Shown: positions 1-6,309 of the stretch, piece after piece
Numbering within the stretch: position 1 is the stretch's first letter
Layout of the letters: each line of letters starts with the position of its first letter
Source: Patescibacteria group bacterium
GTDB lineage: Bacteria; Patescibacteriota; JABMPQ01; JAHIRA01
Assembly: GCA_018818905.1 (NCBI GenBank)
Contig: JAHIRA010000065.1
Span: 1 to 11,362 of the forward strand
Length of the DNA: 11,362 nucleotides
Direction: 5' to 3'
Position numbers and translations under genes: made by a program
Notes under the pieces: generated by a model
Told to the model about the DNA's origin: nothing
The model's database searches: none
The model's input: only the letters and a program-made list of their open reading frames with translations

Positions 1-109
1 TTGCTCCTTAGTTTGTTTTCTCCTTTTGTACATAGCTTCAAAAGCATAGCATTTCTTGCTGTTTATCAAAAGTTTATATATCCCCAGTGAGCAGTTACGC
101 AAAAAATCA

Positions 110-138
110 TTGACAAGAAATATAATAAGTGTTATAGT
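110..138 (+). promoter_or_regulatory. Sigma70-type promoter for the first transcription unit
   Basis: A perfect -35 box TTGACA (110-115) is followed by a 17-base spacer and a -10 box TATAGT (133-138), so transcription should begin near 144-146. This is the best promoter in the window. The first 109 bases hold no gene or clear signal that I can see. The promoter lies about 318 bases ahead of the first start codon, implying a long untranslated leader. Confidence 0.8.
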
Positions 139-144
139 GCGAGG

Positions 145-462
145 CTATAGAAAGTCTAGCTTGCCCTTTGACAAAGAGATAAAGAAAGAGAGAGCCCAAG
201 CTCTTCTTTGAAGACAAATGTTGCCTTTAAAGAAGAGCTTGTTAGGCTCTAATGAGACCATGAATATGTGTGTTCATGGCGGGCATACTTCTACAGAGAA
301 GCTTTTGTCTAGATGTAAAAGCTTGAAGCATGTTTGAAATATCTCTACCCGGTTGGAATAGCTCCGCAATTTGCGGGGAGATCGACATCCGAATTTTCTA
401 GATAACCGGGAGGCAATAAGATCTCATGGATTACCCCCCCCTTTTTTTTAAGGAGAAGAGAA
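145..462 (+). ncRNA. Structured 5' leader (candidate cis-regulatory RNA)
   Basis: Between the promoter and the gene at 463 lies about 318 bases without a convincing gene but with several strong inverted repeats. Helix A: 197-209 pairs with 229-241 (13 bp), continued after a 3-base bulge by 191-196 with 245-250 (6 bp). Helix B: 258-264 with 273-279 (CCATGAA/TTCATGG). Helix C: 299-306 with 317-324 (AAGCTTTT/AAAAGCTT). Helix D: 348-354 with 404-410 (CCCGGTT/AACCGGG), enclosing a small CCGCA/TGCGG hairpin at 364-376. I do not recognise it as tmRNA, RNase P RNA, SRP RNA or a familiar riboswitch. It could be a regulatory leader or an independent small RNA; that function is inferred from structure and position only. 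Confidence 0.5.
434..449 (+). repeat. C8T8 homopolymer tract next to the ribosome binding site
   Basis: Eight C are followed directly by eight T, ending at the base before the Shine-Dalgarno AAGGAG (450-455). Such tracts are prone to length change, and a change here would alter the leader beside the ribosome binding site without touching the coding frame. Confidence 0.7.
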
Positions 463-993
463 ATGTTGAAGAAATTGAAGTGGATTGAAAGAGGAATTGA
501 GAGTGGTTCTGTCGAAGATTTTGGACAGGTCATCGTTGACCTGGAGACCGATGATGCCTACGAGGACATTTTGGTTGACGGAGAGTTGGCCGAAATCCTT
601 GGTCAACGGATTGATGATCTTAAGGACGAGGAGGCTCGTCCGTTTCAAGTTCTGGGATTGGCCCAGACAGGTGAAGAGGTGGCGCTTGTCCTTTACGGCT
701 CGCGCAACCTTGCCATTGGCAAGAATTATATGTATGCGGAGGCCTGTCTGATCCCTGGGGAGCAGGTACCTCTTGTAAGAAAGTGGATTGACGATCGCTG
801 TAAAGCGATCGATGCTGAAAATAACTACAAGAAGCGGGCTGATGAGGTTTATCGAAATTGTGGCCTCGATGCAGTAACTGTGGCAAGAGAACGAGAGGAG
901 GCCTTGAAGATGCGCGGACTTGATGACGCATCGCTTGCAAAGCGCCGCGAGAAAGCTCTCGCAGACGCTCGTGTTGAAAAACCTTCCAAGTAA
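463..993 (+). CDS. Hypothetical protein, 176 aa, unknown family
   Basis: I do not recognise this protein. It is soluble, with no signal peptide or membrane segment. Residues 1-60 are acidic (a run around SVEDFGQVIVDLETDD), the middle (about 60-105) looks like an alpha/beta domain with a VLGLAQTGEEVALVLYGS stretch, and the C-terminal third is highly charged and helical, with the related phrases REREEALKMRGLDD and AKRREKALADAR. The start is well supported: AAGGAG at 450-455 lies 7 bases upstream of ATG, the strongest SD in the window. Its base composition stands out: 541-600 is about 53% GC, against about 35% in rpsB (4561-4620), which may reflect transfer or selection on a highly expressed gene. 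It has its own promoter, long structured leader and terminator, so it appears to be a monocistronic and probably well-expressed gene. Confidence 0.75.
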   Translation: MLKKLKWIERGIESGSVEDFGQVIVDLETDDAYEDILVDGELAEILGQRIDDLKDEEARPFQVLGLAQTGEEVALVLYGSRNLAIGKNYMYAEACLIPGEQVPLVRKWIDDRCKAIDAENNYKKRADEVYRNCGLDAVTVAREREEALKMRGLDDASLAKRREKALADARVEKPSK

Positions 994-1011
994 TCTCGTA
1001 CCTTTCTAACC

Positions 1012-1071
1012 GAAGCGAAATTCTATCGCTTCTTCCCTCTAAGTTTCTAAGACTTTAGGAAAGTAGAGGAA
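1012..1071 (+). other. Two hairpins in the 3' untranslated region of the first gene
   Basis: GAAGCGA (1012-1018) pairs with TCGCTTC (1026-1032). A second, longer hairpin follows, built from CCTCTA/TAGAGG with an inner TTTC-TAA/TTAG-GAAA helix (about 1036-1071). Both lie between the stop codon and the terminator. They have no T run, so they are not terminators themselves and may protect or process the 3' end. Confidence 0.5.
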
Positions 1072-1073
1072 AG

Positions 1074-1106
1074 AAAAAATCACCCCTATGTAGGGGTGAT
1101 TTTTTT
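1074..1106. terminator. Bidirectional intrinsic terminator
   Basis: ATCACCCCTA pairs with TAGGGGTGAT around a 2-base loop, flanked by A6 on the left and T7 on the right. It therefore works as a Rho-independent terminator on both strands: for the unknown gene ending at 993 (plus) and for rpmE ending at 1122 (minus). Confidence 0.9.
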
Positions 1107-1121
1107 ATGTAGAGTTGCGAT

Positions 1122-1427
1122 TTATTTCTTGGTTTTTGGCTTATCCCTTTTTTCAACCTTCTTATCTTTCTTTTCTGCCTTCTTTTTCTTATCTATCTTT
1201 GCCTTCAAAGCCTTCTCTTGCATAGATTTGGCTTTTTCCATCTTTTCTTTAAACTTATCAACCATTCCAGCGGTATCAACCAGCTTCTGCTTGCCGGTAT
1301 AAAAAGGATGGCACATAGAGCAGATTTCCACGTTGATCTTTTCGACAGTGGAACCGACTTTGTAGGCGTTACCACAAGCGCAAGTTACTTCTGTTTCAAA
1401 GTATTTGGGGTGAATTTTTTTCTTCAT
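1122..1427 (-). CDS. rpmE: 50S ribosomal protein L31 with basic C-terminal tail
   Basis: Ribosomal protein bL31 is a component of the large subunit that bridges to the small subunit head. The N-terminal 45 residues match the family: MKKKIHPKY at the start, then a CAC pair (C16, C18) and [13 protein letters not shown] (C36, C39), the four cysteines of the zinc-binding (C+) form. The protein is 101 aa, longer than the usual 65-90. The extra residues (about 60-101) form a lysine-rich tail of [11 protein letters not shown] type, probably disordered and RNA-binding. It has its own promoter (1451-1478) and ends at the shared terminator. The SD is weak. Elp3 lies upstream on the same strand, but the promoter between them suggests separate transcription. 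Confidence 0.93.
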   Translation of the reverse strand: MKKKIHPKYFETEVTCACGNAYKVGSTVEKINVEICSMCHPFYTGKQKLVDTAGMVDKFKEKMEKAKSMQEKALKAKIDKKKKAEKKDKKVEKRDKPKTKK

Positions 1428-1450
1428 AGATAAAATTTAGTTATGAAAGT

Positions 1451-1478
1451 ATTATACCGTTTTTGTTGAGTTTGACAA
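1451..1478 (-). promoter_or_regulatory. Promoter of rpmE
   Basis: Read on the minus strand, TTGTCA (complement of 1473-1478) and a consensus TATAAT (complement of 1451-1456) are separated by 16 bases. The -10 box ends 23 bases before the rpmE start codon, giving a very short leader. Confidence 0.7.
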
Positions 1479-1491
1479 GGGAATCTTCTGG

Positions 1492-1515
1492 CCCCTCCCC
1501 TTGGCAGGGGAGGGG
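1492..1515. repeat. GC-rich intergenic hairpin, CCTCCCCTTGG type
   Basis: CCCCTCCCC (1492-1500) pairs perfectly with GGGGAGGGG (1507-1515) around a 6-base loop. It lies between the end of the Elp3 gene and the rpmE promoter. No T run follows on either strand, so it is not a standard terminator. It shares the 11-mer CCTCCCCTTGG (1494-1504) with the large palindrome at 3951-4034, suggesting one dispersed repeat family. Confidence 0.7.
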
Positions 1516-1542
1516 GATAGGGATTAATCTCTGTATAGACTT

Positions 1543-3138
1543 CTAGCTTTTTTTACTTGTTATTCTTTTAACCATGTATGTATCTTGAAGCCGATACCCA
1601 TTTTTCCTATAATACCCTCGGGCCCCAATTCCAGAAATTACCGCAACTTTCTTCAAGCCAAATTCTTTGGCAGTAATTCTTTCGGCTTCTTTCAGAAGCT
1701 TTTTCCCAAATCCAAGATGCTGCGAAGCCTTTTTCTTTCTATCAGAAAAATTCAAAGCTTCGCCATAAGTATGTACTTCACGAATAATAGCGCTGTCTTT
1801 GAGGGGTTTTAGAAAAACGTCGCTGGATGGTTTTCTAAGGCGCAACAAAGCCAGAATTTTATTCTTCTTTGTATCTTCATAGCTTAAAAAAACCTCTTGT
1901 CCATCTGAAGCTTTGTAATCTCTTCTAACGAGTTTTACATTCTTGGCCTCAATATTTTCGTTTCTTACTTCTCGGCAGCGAATGCATTGGCAGCTTGTGT
2001 TGGTATCTTTGAGTTTGGCTTGGACAATTTGTCTGATGTTGGAGAGTTTGTTGCCACCAATAATGTCAGGAGCTGGAATGTCGCGACCCAAGCGCATAAT
2101 TCTCACATAGGGAGGAATTATCTGCTTGATCTTGATAATAAGATTTATCAGCTGCTGATCAGAATAGGGGACAAATTTTTTCTGCTTGTAAAGTTTTTGT
2201 AGTTCAGAGTCCCTGGTTACAACGCAGGGGTAGATCTTGATCAAGTCAGGTTGATAATCTGGGTTAGAAAATATCTCTTCAAACATCTCCAGATCTCGCT
2301 TAGCATCGGATCCGTACATGTTGGGCATGAGGTGGTAGTTGATCTTGAAGCCGGCGTCTTTGAGAAGTTTGGTGGCGGTGATGGTCGATTTGACAAGATG
2401 GCCTCTGTTGTTTTTTTTGAGAACATCGTCATAAATAGATTGTACGCCTAGTTCAACTCGAGTCGCCCCCAGTTCTCTAAATCTTTTAACTTCGGCCGGG
2501 GTGATGTAATCAGGACGCGTTTCGAGGGTAAGACCGATGATACGATTCTTGGCGGTTTCGTTACGTTTAAAAACTGTCCGTAGGGGCCGCATTAATGCCG
2601 CCCCTGCGGACGGGGCGTTGGCGCCCATGAAACATCGTTTGATGAACGAGGTCTGATATTGCTTTGGCAAAGATGAAAATGTCCCACCCATGACAATCAA
2701 TTCTATTTTGTTTGTTTCGTGCCCGGTCATTTGGAGAGCTTGAATGCGGGTTCTGACCTGTCTTGCCGGATCAAAATCATTCAAGATGGCTCTCATGACC
2801 GCAGGCTCATCAGAAAAATAACTCTTGGGCATGCCCTGTTCATCCGGGCAGTACAAACACTTTCCAGGACAAGGCCAGGGCTTGGTCAAAACAGCAATAG
2901 AAGCAATGCCCGAGATAGTTCTGGTTTTTTGCTTCTTGAGAAGATAGAAAATTTCTTGATGGTCTTTGATTTTTTTCTGGTCTATCAAATGACGATAGGC
3001 TTTCAGAAGTTCAATATTAGAAAAACAGGGTCGGGCACTTTCCTTGGCGACTTGTTTTTTAAGTTTCTCAAAATTCTCAAGCGTGATATGATCTAACTTG
3101 AGGGCTTCGAGAATAAATTGTTCTTGTCTTGAGGCCAT
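1543..3138 (-). CDS. Elp3-type radical SAM/GNAT enzyme, tRNA U34 carboxymethylation
   Basis: Elp3 family protein (531 aa). In archaea and eukaryotes Elp3 uses radical SAM chemistry and acetyl-CoA to install a carboxymethyl group at C5 of wobble uridine 34 in tRNA (cm5U). Visible here: the radical SAM cluster motif C90-x3-C94-x2-C97 in PCPGKCLYCPDE, GGTF at 151-154, LTLETRPDYI at 203-212, ELGVQS at 229-234, HLMPNM at 269-274, the cysteine cluster CQCIRCREV at 383-391 expected for zinc binding, and a C-terminal GNAT domain (about 395-525) with acetyl-CoA loop QHLGFGKKLL at 473-482 and GARGYYRKNGY at 505-515. All key residues are present, so it should be active. It acts as a single chain without Elongator partners, as known for archaeal and bacterial Elp3. 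ATG opens MASRQEQF. It diverges from a Trm9-like methyltransferase that could act on its product. Confidence 0.93.
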   Translation of the reverse strand: MASRQEQFILEALKLDHITLENFEKLKKQVAKESARPCFSNIELLKAYRHLIDQKKIKDHQEIFYLLKKQKTRTISGIASIAVLTKPWPCPGKCLYCPDEQGMPKSYFSDEPAVMRAILNDFDPARQVRTRIQALQMTGHETNKIELIVMGGTFSSLPKQYQTSFIKRCFMGANAPSAGAALMRPLRTVFKRNETAKNRIIGLTLETRPDYITPAEVKRFRELGATRVELGVQSIYDDVLKKNNRGHLVKSTITATKLLKDAGFKINYHLMPNMYGSDAKRDLEMFEEIFSNPDYQPDLIKIYPCVVTRDSELQKLYKQKKFVPYSDQQLINLIIKIKQIIPPYVRIMRLGRDIPAPDIIGGNKLSNIRQIVQAKLKDTNTSCQCIRCREVRNENIEAKNVKLVRRDYKASDGQEVFLSYEDTKKNKILALLRLRKPSSDVFLKPLKDSAIIREVHTYGEALNFSDRKKKASQHLGFGKKLLKEAERITAKEFGLKKVAVISGIGARGYYRKNGYRLQDTYMVKRITSKKS

Positions 3139-3191
3139 GTTTTTGCTTACTATAAAGGTATTAAACCAGAAGAATCATCATTTGAACAGAG

Positions 3192-3908
3192 ATGAGGGAA
3201 AAAACGGCCCAAAAAATTCTTGCCAAGACAAAACAAGACTACAATTTTCTGAGTCATGATTTTTCGCATACACGAGTTAGAAGTTGGCCGGAAATTGAAA
3301 GCTTTGCCGGTGAGCTAAAAGATAACAGTAAAATCTTGGACGTAGGTTGTGGCAATGGACGTCTCTTCAAGATTCTGTCTGAGAAGAAAAAGATTCAATA
3401 TAATGGTCTGGACTTGTCAAAAAATCTTATCGAGATCGCCAAAGATAAGTACAAAGATCACCCTGATAAGCCTCATTTTCAAGCCGGCAACGTCATGAAT
3501 CTTCCTTTTAAAGATGTGGAGTTTGATACAGTCTTTGCCATTGCCGTACTTCATCATTTGCCTTCATATGATTATCGGCTCAAGGCGGTAAAAGAGATGC
3601 GACGAGTTCTCAAGAAAGATGGGTTGCTTCTCATGACCAATTGGAATCTGTGGCAGGCCAAATATATTGTCCGTGTTCTCAAAACCAGCCTCAAAAGTAT
3701 TTTTGACGAAAATCTAGATTTTGGGGATGTTTTTATTCCTTGGATTACCAAAGAGGTAGTAGTCAAGCGTTATTATCATGCTTTTACTCTTTCGGAGCTC
3801 GAAAGACTATGTCAGGAAGCTGGATTCAACATTGTCAAAAATGAACTTTCTGGAGAGAGGAAATCATATCTGGAGAGTTTCAATATGGTGACGATTCTTA
3901 AGAAATAG
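3192..3908 (+). CDS. SAM-dependent methyltransferase, Trm9/ALKBH8-like
   Basis: Class I SAM methyltransferase (238 aa). The SAM-binding motif I is ILDVGCGNG (48-56), the acidic end of strand 2 is GLDLS (D74), and the base-side motif is GNVMNLPF (99-106). Several further motifs match the tRNA wobble-uridine methyltransferases Trm9/ALKBH8 rather than a generic methylase: RVRSWPEIESF (28-38), IAVLHHL (117-123), a tryptophan in the strand after it (W151), DVFIPW (179-184) and RYYHAFTLSELERL (193-206). Trm9 esterifies cm5U34 to mcm5U34 with its partner Trm112; no Trm112-like gene is seen here. The start lies 53 bases from the divergent Elp3 start, so the two may share control. The methyltransferase call is firm; the substrate is inferred from motif likeness plus the Elp3 neighbour. 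A quinone or other small-molecule methylase remains possible. Confidence 0.85.
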   Translation: MREKTAQKILAKTKQDYNFLSHDFSHTRVRSWPEIESFAGELKDNSKILDVGCGNGRLFKILSEKKKIQYNGLDLSKNLIEIAKDKYKDHPDKPHFQAGNVMNLPFKDVEFDTVFAIAVLHHLPSYDYRLKAVKEMRRVLKKDGLLLMTNWNLWQAKYIVRVLKTSLKSIFDENLDFGDVFIPWITKEVVVKRYYHAFTLSELERLCQEAGFNIVKNELSGERKSYLESFNMVTILKK

Positions 3909-3950
3909 GGATTTTGCTATGTTTATGCTTTGGTAAGTGGGCTTTGCTCT

Positions 3951-4034
3951 CCTCCAAATCCTTCTCGACCTCCCCTTGGGACTAGAAGCCCTTCGGTAAA
4001 ACGTCCCAAAGGGAGGTCGAGAAGGATTTGGAGG
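3951..4034. repeat. Long near-perfect palindrome (MITE/REP-like)
   Basis: Bases 3951-3982 are the inverted complement of 4003-4034 with one mismatch in 32 (C at 3975 facing A at 4010). The 20-base loop (3983-4002) holds a small GAAG/CTTC hairpin. The outer end can extend by GCTC/GAGC (3946-3949 with 4035-4038) past a bulge. There is no T run, so it is not a simple terminator. The symmetry and position in a 312-base intergenic gap suggest a non-coding mobile repeat. A 65-aa open frame crossing it is a by-product. Confidence 0.85.
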
Positions 4035-4081
4035 GAGCCATTGTGCTTTTCTGTGTCTATTGATTCACGCTCATTTTACCC

Positions 4082-4109
4082 TTGCAGGCCCCGAAAATCG
4101 TGCTATAAT
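4082..4109 (+). promoter_or_regulatory. Promoter of the rpsB operon, extended -10
   Basis: TTGCAG (4082-4087), a 16-base spacer and a consensus TATAAT (4104-4109) preceded by TGC, an extended -10 element. Transcription should start near 4116, leaving a leader of about 105 bases before rpsB. Confidence 0.8.
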
Positions 4110-4144
4110 CACCTTACAATTTTATAAACACTTATGCTTCTGGA

Positions 4145-4190
4145 TACCAAGCTTCCTGGCCAGTCTTGTTAGATTTGGCTTGGCTTGGTA
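4145..4190 (+). promoter_or_regulatory. Hairpin in the rpsB leader, candidate S2 autoregulation site
   Basis: TACCAAGC (4145-4152) pairs with GCTTGGTA (4183-4190), and inside it GCCA (4159-4162) can pair with TGGC (4176-4179). A second GCTTGG at 4178-4183 allows an alternative pairing with CCAAGC. In Escherichia coli rpsB-tsf is repressed by S2 binding the leader; a similar role here is inference from position and structure. Confidence 0.45.
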
Positions 4191-4220
4191 GATGAAAGAG
4201 GCAGAGACTTAAGGAAAACT

Positions 4221-4994
4221 ATGAAAGAACCAAATCTCCAAGACCTGTTAAAGGCCGGTGTCCATTTTGGCCACCGCAAGAGCAGATGGAATCCCAATAT
4301 GGCAGAGTACATTTACACGACTCGCGATGGAATTCATGTCATTGATCTGCAAAAGACTGCAGCAAAACTGAGAGAAGCTTTGCTTTTCTCAGAAGAGACC
4401 ATCAAAAAAGGTGGCAACATCGTTTTTGTGGGCACCAAAAGACAAGCCAAGGACATCGTCAAAAAGGCGGCCGAGAATTGTGGCATGCCCTATGTCAATG
4501 AAAGATGGCTAGGTGGAACTTTTACTAATTTTTCTGAGATCAAAAAGCAAATCAAAAAGCTTCTCGATTATAGAGAGCAACAAGAAAGCGGAGACCTAGA
4601 AAAATATACCAAGAAAGAAAGACTGGTTATTGAAGAAGAAATTGAAAAACTAGAAAAGAAATTTGGTGGCCTGGTTGATCTCAAAAGATTACCAGACGCC
4701 GTGCTGATTGTTGATGTTCCAAGTGAGCAGAATGCTTTTGATGAAGCCAAAAGAAGAGGAGTGACGGTTATTGCTCTTGCAGATACCAATGTCAATCCCA
4801 AAGGAATTGACTATCCTGTTCCCTCAAACGATGACGCTATCAAATCTATAGAATGCATTCTGAACTCTTTTTCAGAAACTATCAAAGAAGCTATTGTCAA
4901 AAGAAAAAAGGAAGCCGATAAAGAATCTGCCAAAGCTGCAAAAAAATCAGCAGACGAGGCAGACGCCAAAAAAGACAAAAAAGCCGTTAAATAA
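4221..4994 (+). CDS. rpsB: 30S ribosomal protein S2
   Basis: Ribosomal protein uS2 (257 aa), a late-assembling protein on the back of the small subunit. Family signatures are clear: LLKAGVHFGHRKSRWNPNM (9-27), GGNIVFVGTKRQAKDIV (64-80), NERWLGGTFTNF (93-104) and, further on, DLKRLPDAVLIVD, followed by the DTN and PVPSNDDA segment. A longer reading from a TTG at 4185 is possible, but the ATG at 4221 is chosen because AAGGA at 4211-4215 is well spaced and the protein then begins just ahead of the conserved LLKAGVHFGH. The last about 25 residues form a lysine/alanine-rich tail. It heads the rpsB-tsf-pyrH operon and tsf follows 9 bases later. Confidence 0.97.
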   Translation: MKEPNLQDLLKAGVHFGHRKSRWNPNMAEYIYTTRDGIHVIDLQKTAAKLREALLFSEETIKKGGNIVFVGTKRQAKDIVKKAAENCGMPYVNERWLGGTFTNFSEIKKQIKKLLDYREQQESGDLEKYTKKERLVIEEEIEKLEKKFGGLVDLKRLPDAVLIVDVPSEQNAFDEAKRRGVTVIALADTNVNPKGIDYPVPSNDDAIKSIECILNSFSETIKEAIVKRKKEADKESAKAAKKSADEADAKKDKKAVK

Positions 4995-5003
4995 ATTAAA
5001 ACA

Positions 5004-5591
5004 ATGGGAATAGATCTAACAGAACTAAAAAGACTTCGTGAAGAAACTTCTGCGCCTGTTAGTGCCTGTAAAGAGGCTTTGGACGAAGCCGGAGGCAACT
5101 ATGACAAAGCCAGAGAATTGATCAAAAAAAGAGGCCAAGAAGTTGTTGACAAAAAATCTTCCAGAGAAACCAAGGAAGGACTATTGGGCTCTTATGTTCA
5201 CTCCAACGGAAAAATGGGAGCTATGGTTAAGGTTCTTTGCGAAACTGACTTCGTGGCCAAAAACGAAGAATTTATCGCTTTTGTCCATGACGTGGCTCTT
5301 CAGGTAGCAGCTACAAATCCAATGTTTGTTAGTATTGATGATGTCACCGACGAAGCTCTGGCTGACGAAAAAGCTAGAATTGAAGAAGAAGTGGCCAAAG
5401 AAGATAAACCAGAAGAAGTTAAAGCAAAGATTATTGAAGGTAAATTAAACAAATTCAAGACAGAGATTTCTTTGATGTCACTGCCTCTAGTTAAAGACGC
5501 AGACAAAACTCTAGGTGAGGCCTTAGCCGATATCACCGGTAAACTAGGAGAAAAAATTGAAATAGGCGAATTCGTTCGCTTTGAAATATAG
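5004..5591 (+). CDS. tsf: Translation elongation factor Ts
   Basis: EF-Ts (195 aa) is the guanine nucleotide exchange factor that recycles EF-Tu from the GDP to the GTP form. Residues 1-50 are the N-terminal UBA-like domain (LTELKRLREETSAPVSACKEAL, then a GGNYDKA stretch), followed by the signature TDFVAKNEEF at 81-90, whose Asp-Phe inserts near the EF-Tu nucleotide site. It is the short form, about 195 aa as in Thermus, rather than the 280-aa enterobacterial form, so one core subdomain is missing, with an acidic helical stretch at about 115-150. There is no strong SD ahead of ATG; translation is probably coupled to rpsB, whose stop is 9 bases away. Confidence 0.96.
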   Translation: MGIDLTELKRLREETSAPVSACKEALDEAGGNYDKARELIKKRGQEVVDKKSSRETKEGLLGSYVHSNGKMGAMVKVLCETDFVAKNEEFIAFVHDVALQVAATNPMFVSIDDVTDEALADEKARIEEEVAKEDKPEEVKAKIIEGKLNKFKTEISLMSLPLVKDADKTLGEALADITGKLGEKIEIGEFVRFEI

Positions 5592-5595
5592 ATCT

Positions 5596-6309
5596 ATGGA
5601 CAAATACAAACACAAAAGAATCACTCTCAAACTTTCCGGAGAGTTAATGATGGGGGATCTAGACTTTGGCGTCGATCTCGATCACATGCGCAAATTTGCC
5701 GCAGAATTGATAGAAGTTTCTAAAGCCGGTGTTGAGGTTTTGGTTGAAGTTGGTGGAGGAAATATTTACCGTTGGCGACAAGCTCCCGCAGGTTCACAAA
5801 GAAATACCGCTGATATGATGGGCATGCTTGGTTCTGTGATGACAGCCCTAAATCTAGCTGATGTTATCAACGAAACACACCAAGCCGAAGCGATGAGCCC
5901 CTTGTATATGCCTTTTGCTATCCCTTACTATACCCCCAAGAAAGCCAACAAGTCTTTGTCCGAGGGCAAGATTGTCGTGGTGGGAGGTGGCACAGGGCAG
6001 CAATTCTTCACCACAGACACTGGGGCCGCAGTGCATGCCTTGCAAACTCAAGCCGAAGCAGTTCTCAAAGGGACCAATGTCGATGGAGTTTATTCAAAAG
6101 ACCCAAGCACTAACCCAGAAGCCAAGAAGTATGATAAGATTTCTTATGATGAAGTACTAGCCAAGAATCTTAAGGTAATGGATATGACTGCTTTTGCCCT
6201 TCTTAGAGAAGCTAGTATGCCGATTGTTGTTTTTGATATCAGACAAGAAGGTAATCTCAAGAAAGCTCTGATCGGTGAGAAAATTGGAACAATAGTAACA
6301 AAAGAGTAG
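5596..6309 (+). CDS. pyrH: Uridylate (UMP) kinase
   Basis: Hexameric UMP kinase of the amino-acid-kinase fold (237 aa), phosphorylating UMP to UDP in pyrimidine nucleotide synthesis. Motifs: LKLSGELM (11-18) for phosphate binding, EVGGGNIYR (51-59), TADMMGMLGSVMTALNL (71-87), VVVGGGTGQQFFTTDTGAA (127-145) and LKGTNVDGVYSKDP (157-170). A TTG at 5581 would add five residues and overlap tsf; ATG at 5596, 4 bases after the tsf stop, gives the normal start. The loop after GGGN reads RWRQAPAG where a glycine usually follows the arginine (RG), and GTGQQ replaces the more usual GTGNP; both are lineage-type variations near the active site. The catalytic lysine and aspartates appear kept. The expected operon neighbour frr does not follow. 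Confidence 0.95.
   Translation: MDKYKHKRITLKLSGELMMGDLDFGVDLDHMRKFAAELIEVSKAGVEVLVEVGGGNIYRWRQAPAGSQRNTADMMGMLGSVMTALNLADVINETHQAEAMSPLYMPFAIPYYTPKKANKSLSEGKIVVVGGGTGQQFFTTDTGAAVHALQTQAEAVLKGTNVDGVYSKDPSTNPEAKKYDKISYDEVLAKNLKVMDMTAFALLREASMPIVVFDIRQEGNLKKALIGEKIGTIVTKE

Noticed and set aside
139..143. GTGCG start as in group II introns, followed by structured RNA and an ORF
   Set aside because: No domain V sequence and the ORF lacks reverse-transcriptase motifs.
260..337. A 25-codon open frame from ATG 260 to TGA in the structured leader
   Set aside because: No SD before it and it overlaps two hairpins; could be a leader peptide but nothing in it (no codon runs) supports attenuation.
3930..4127. 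65-aa open frame across the intergenic gap
   Set aside because: It is created by the palindrome and overlaps the rpsB promoter; the peptide is low complexity with Pro/Arg/Ser and no SD.
4185..4220. Longer rpsB start at TTG
   Set aside because: ATG at 4221 has a well-placed AAGGA and gives the family-typical N-terminus; the extension overlaps the leader hairpin.
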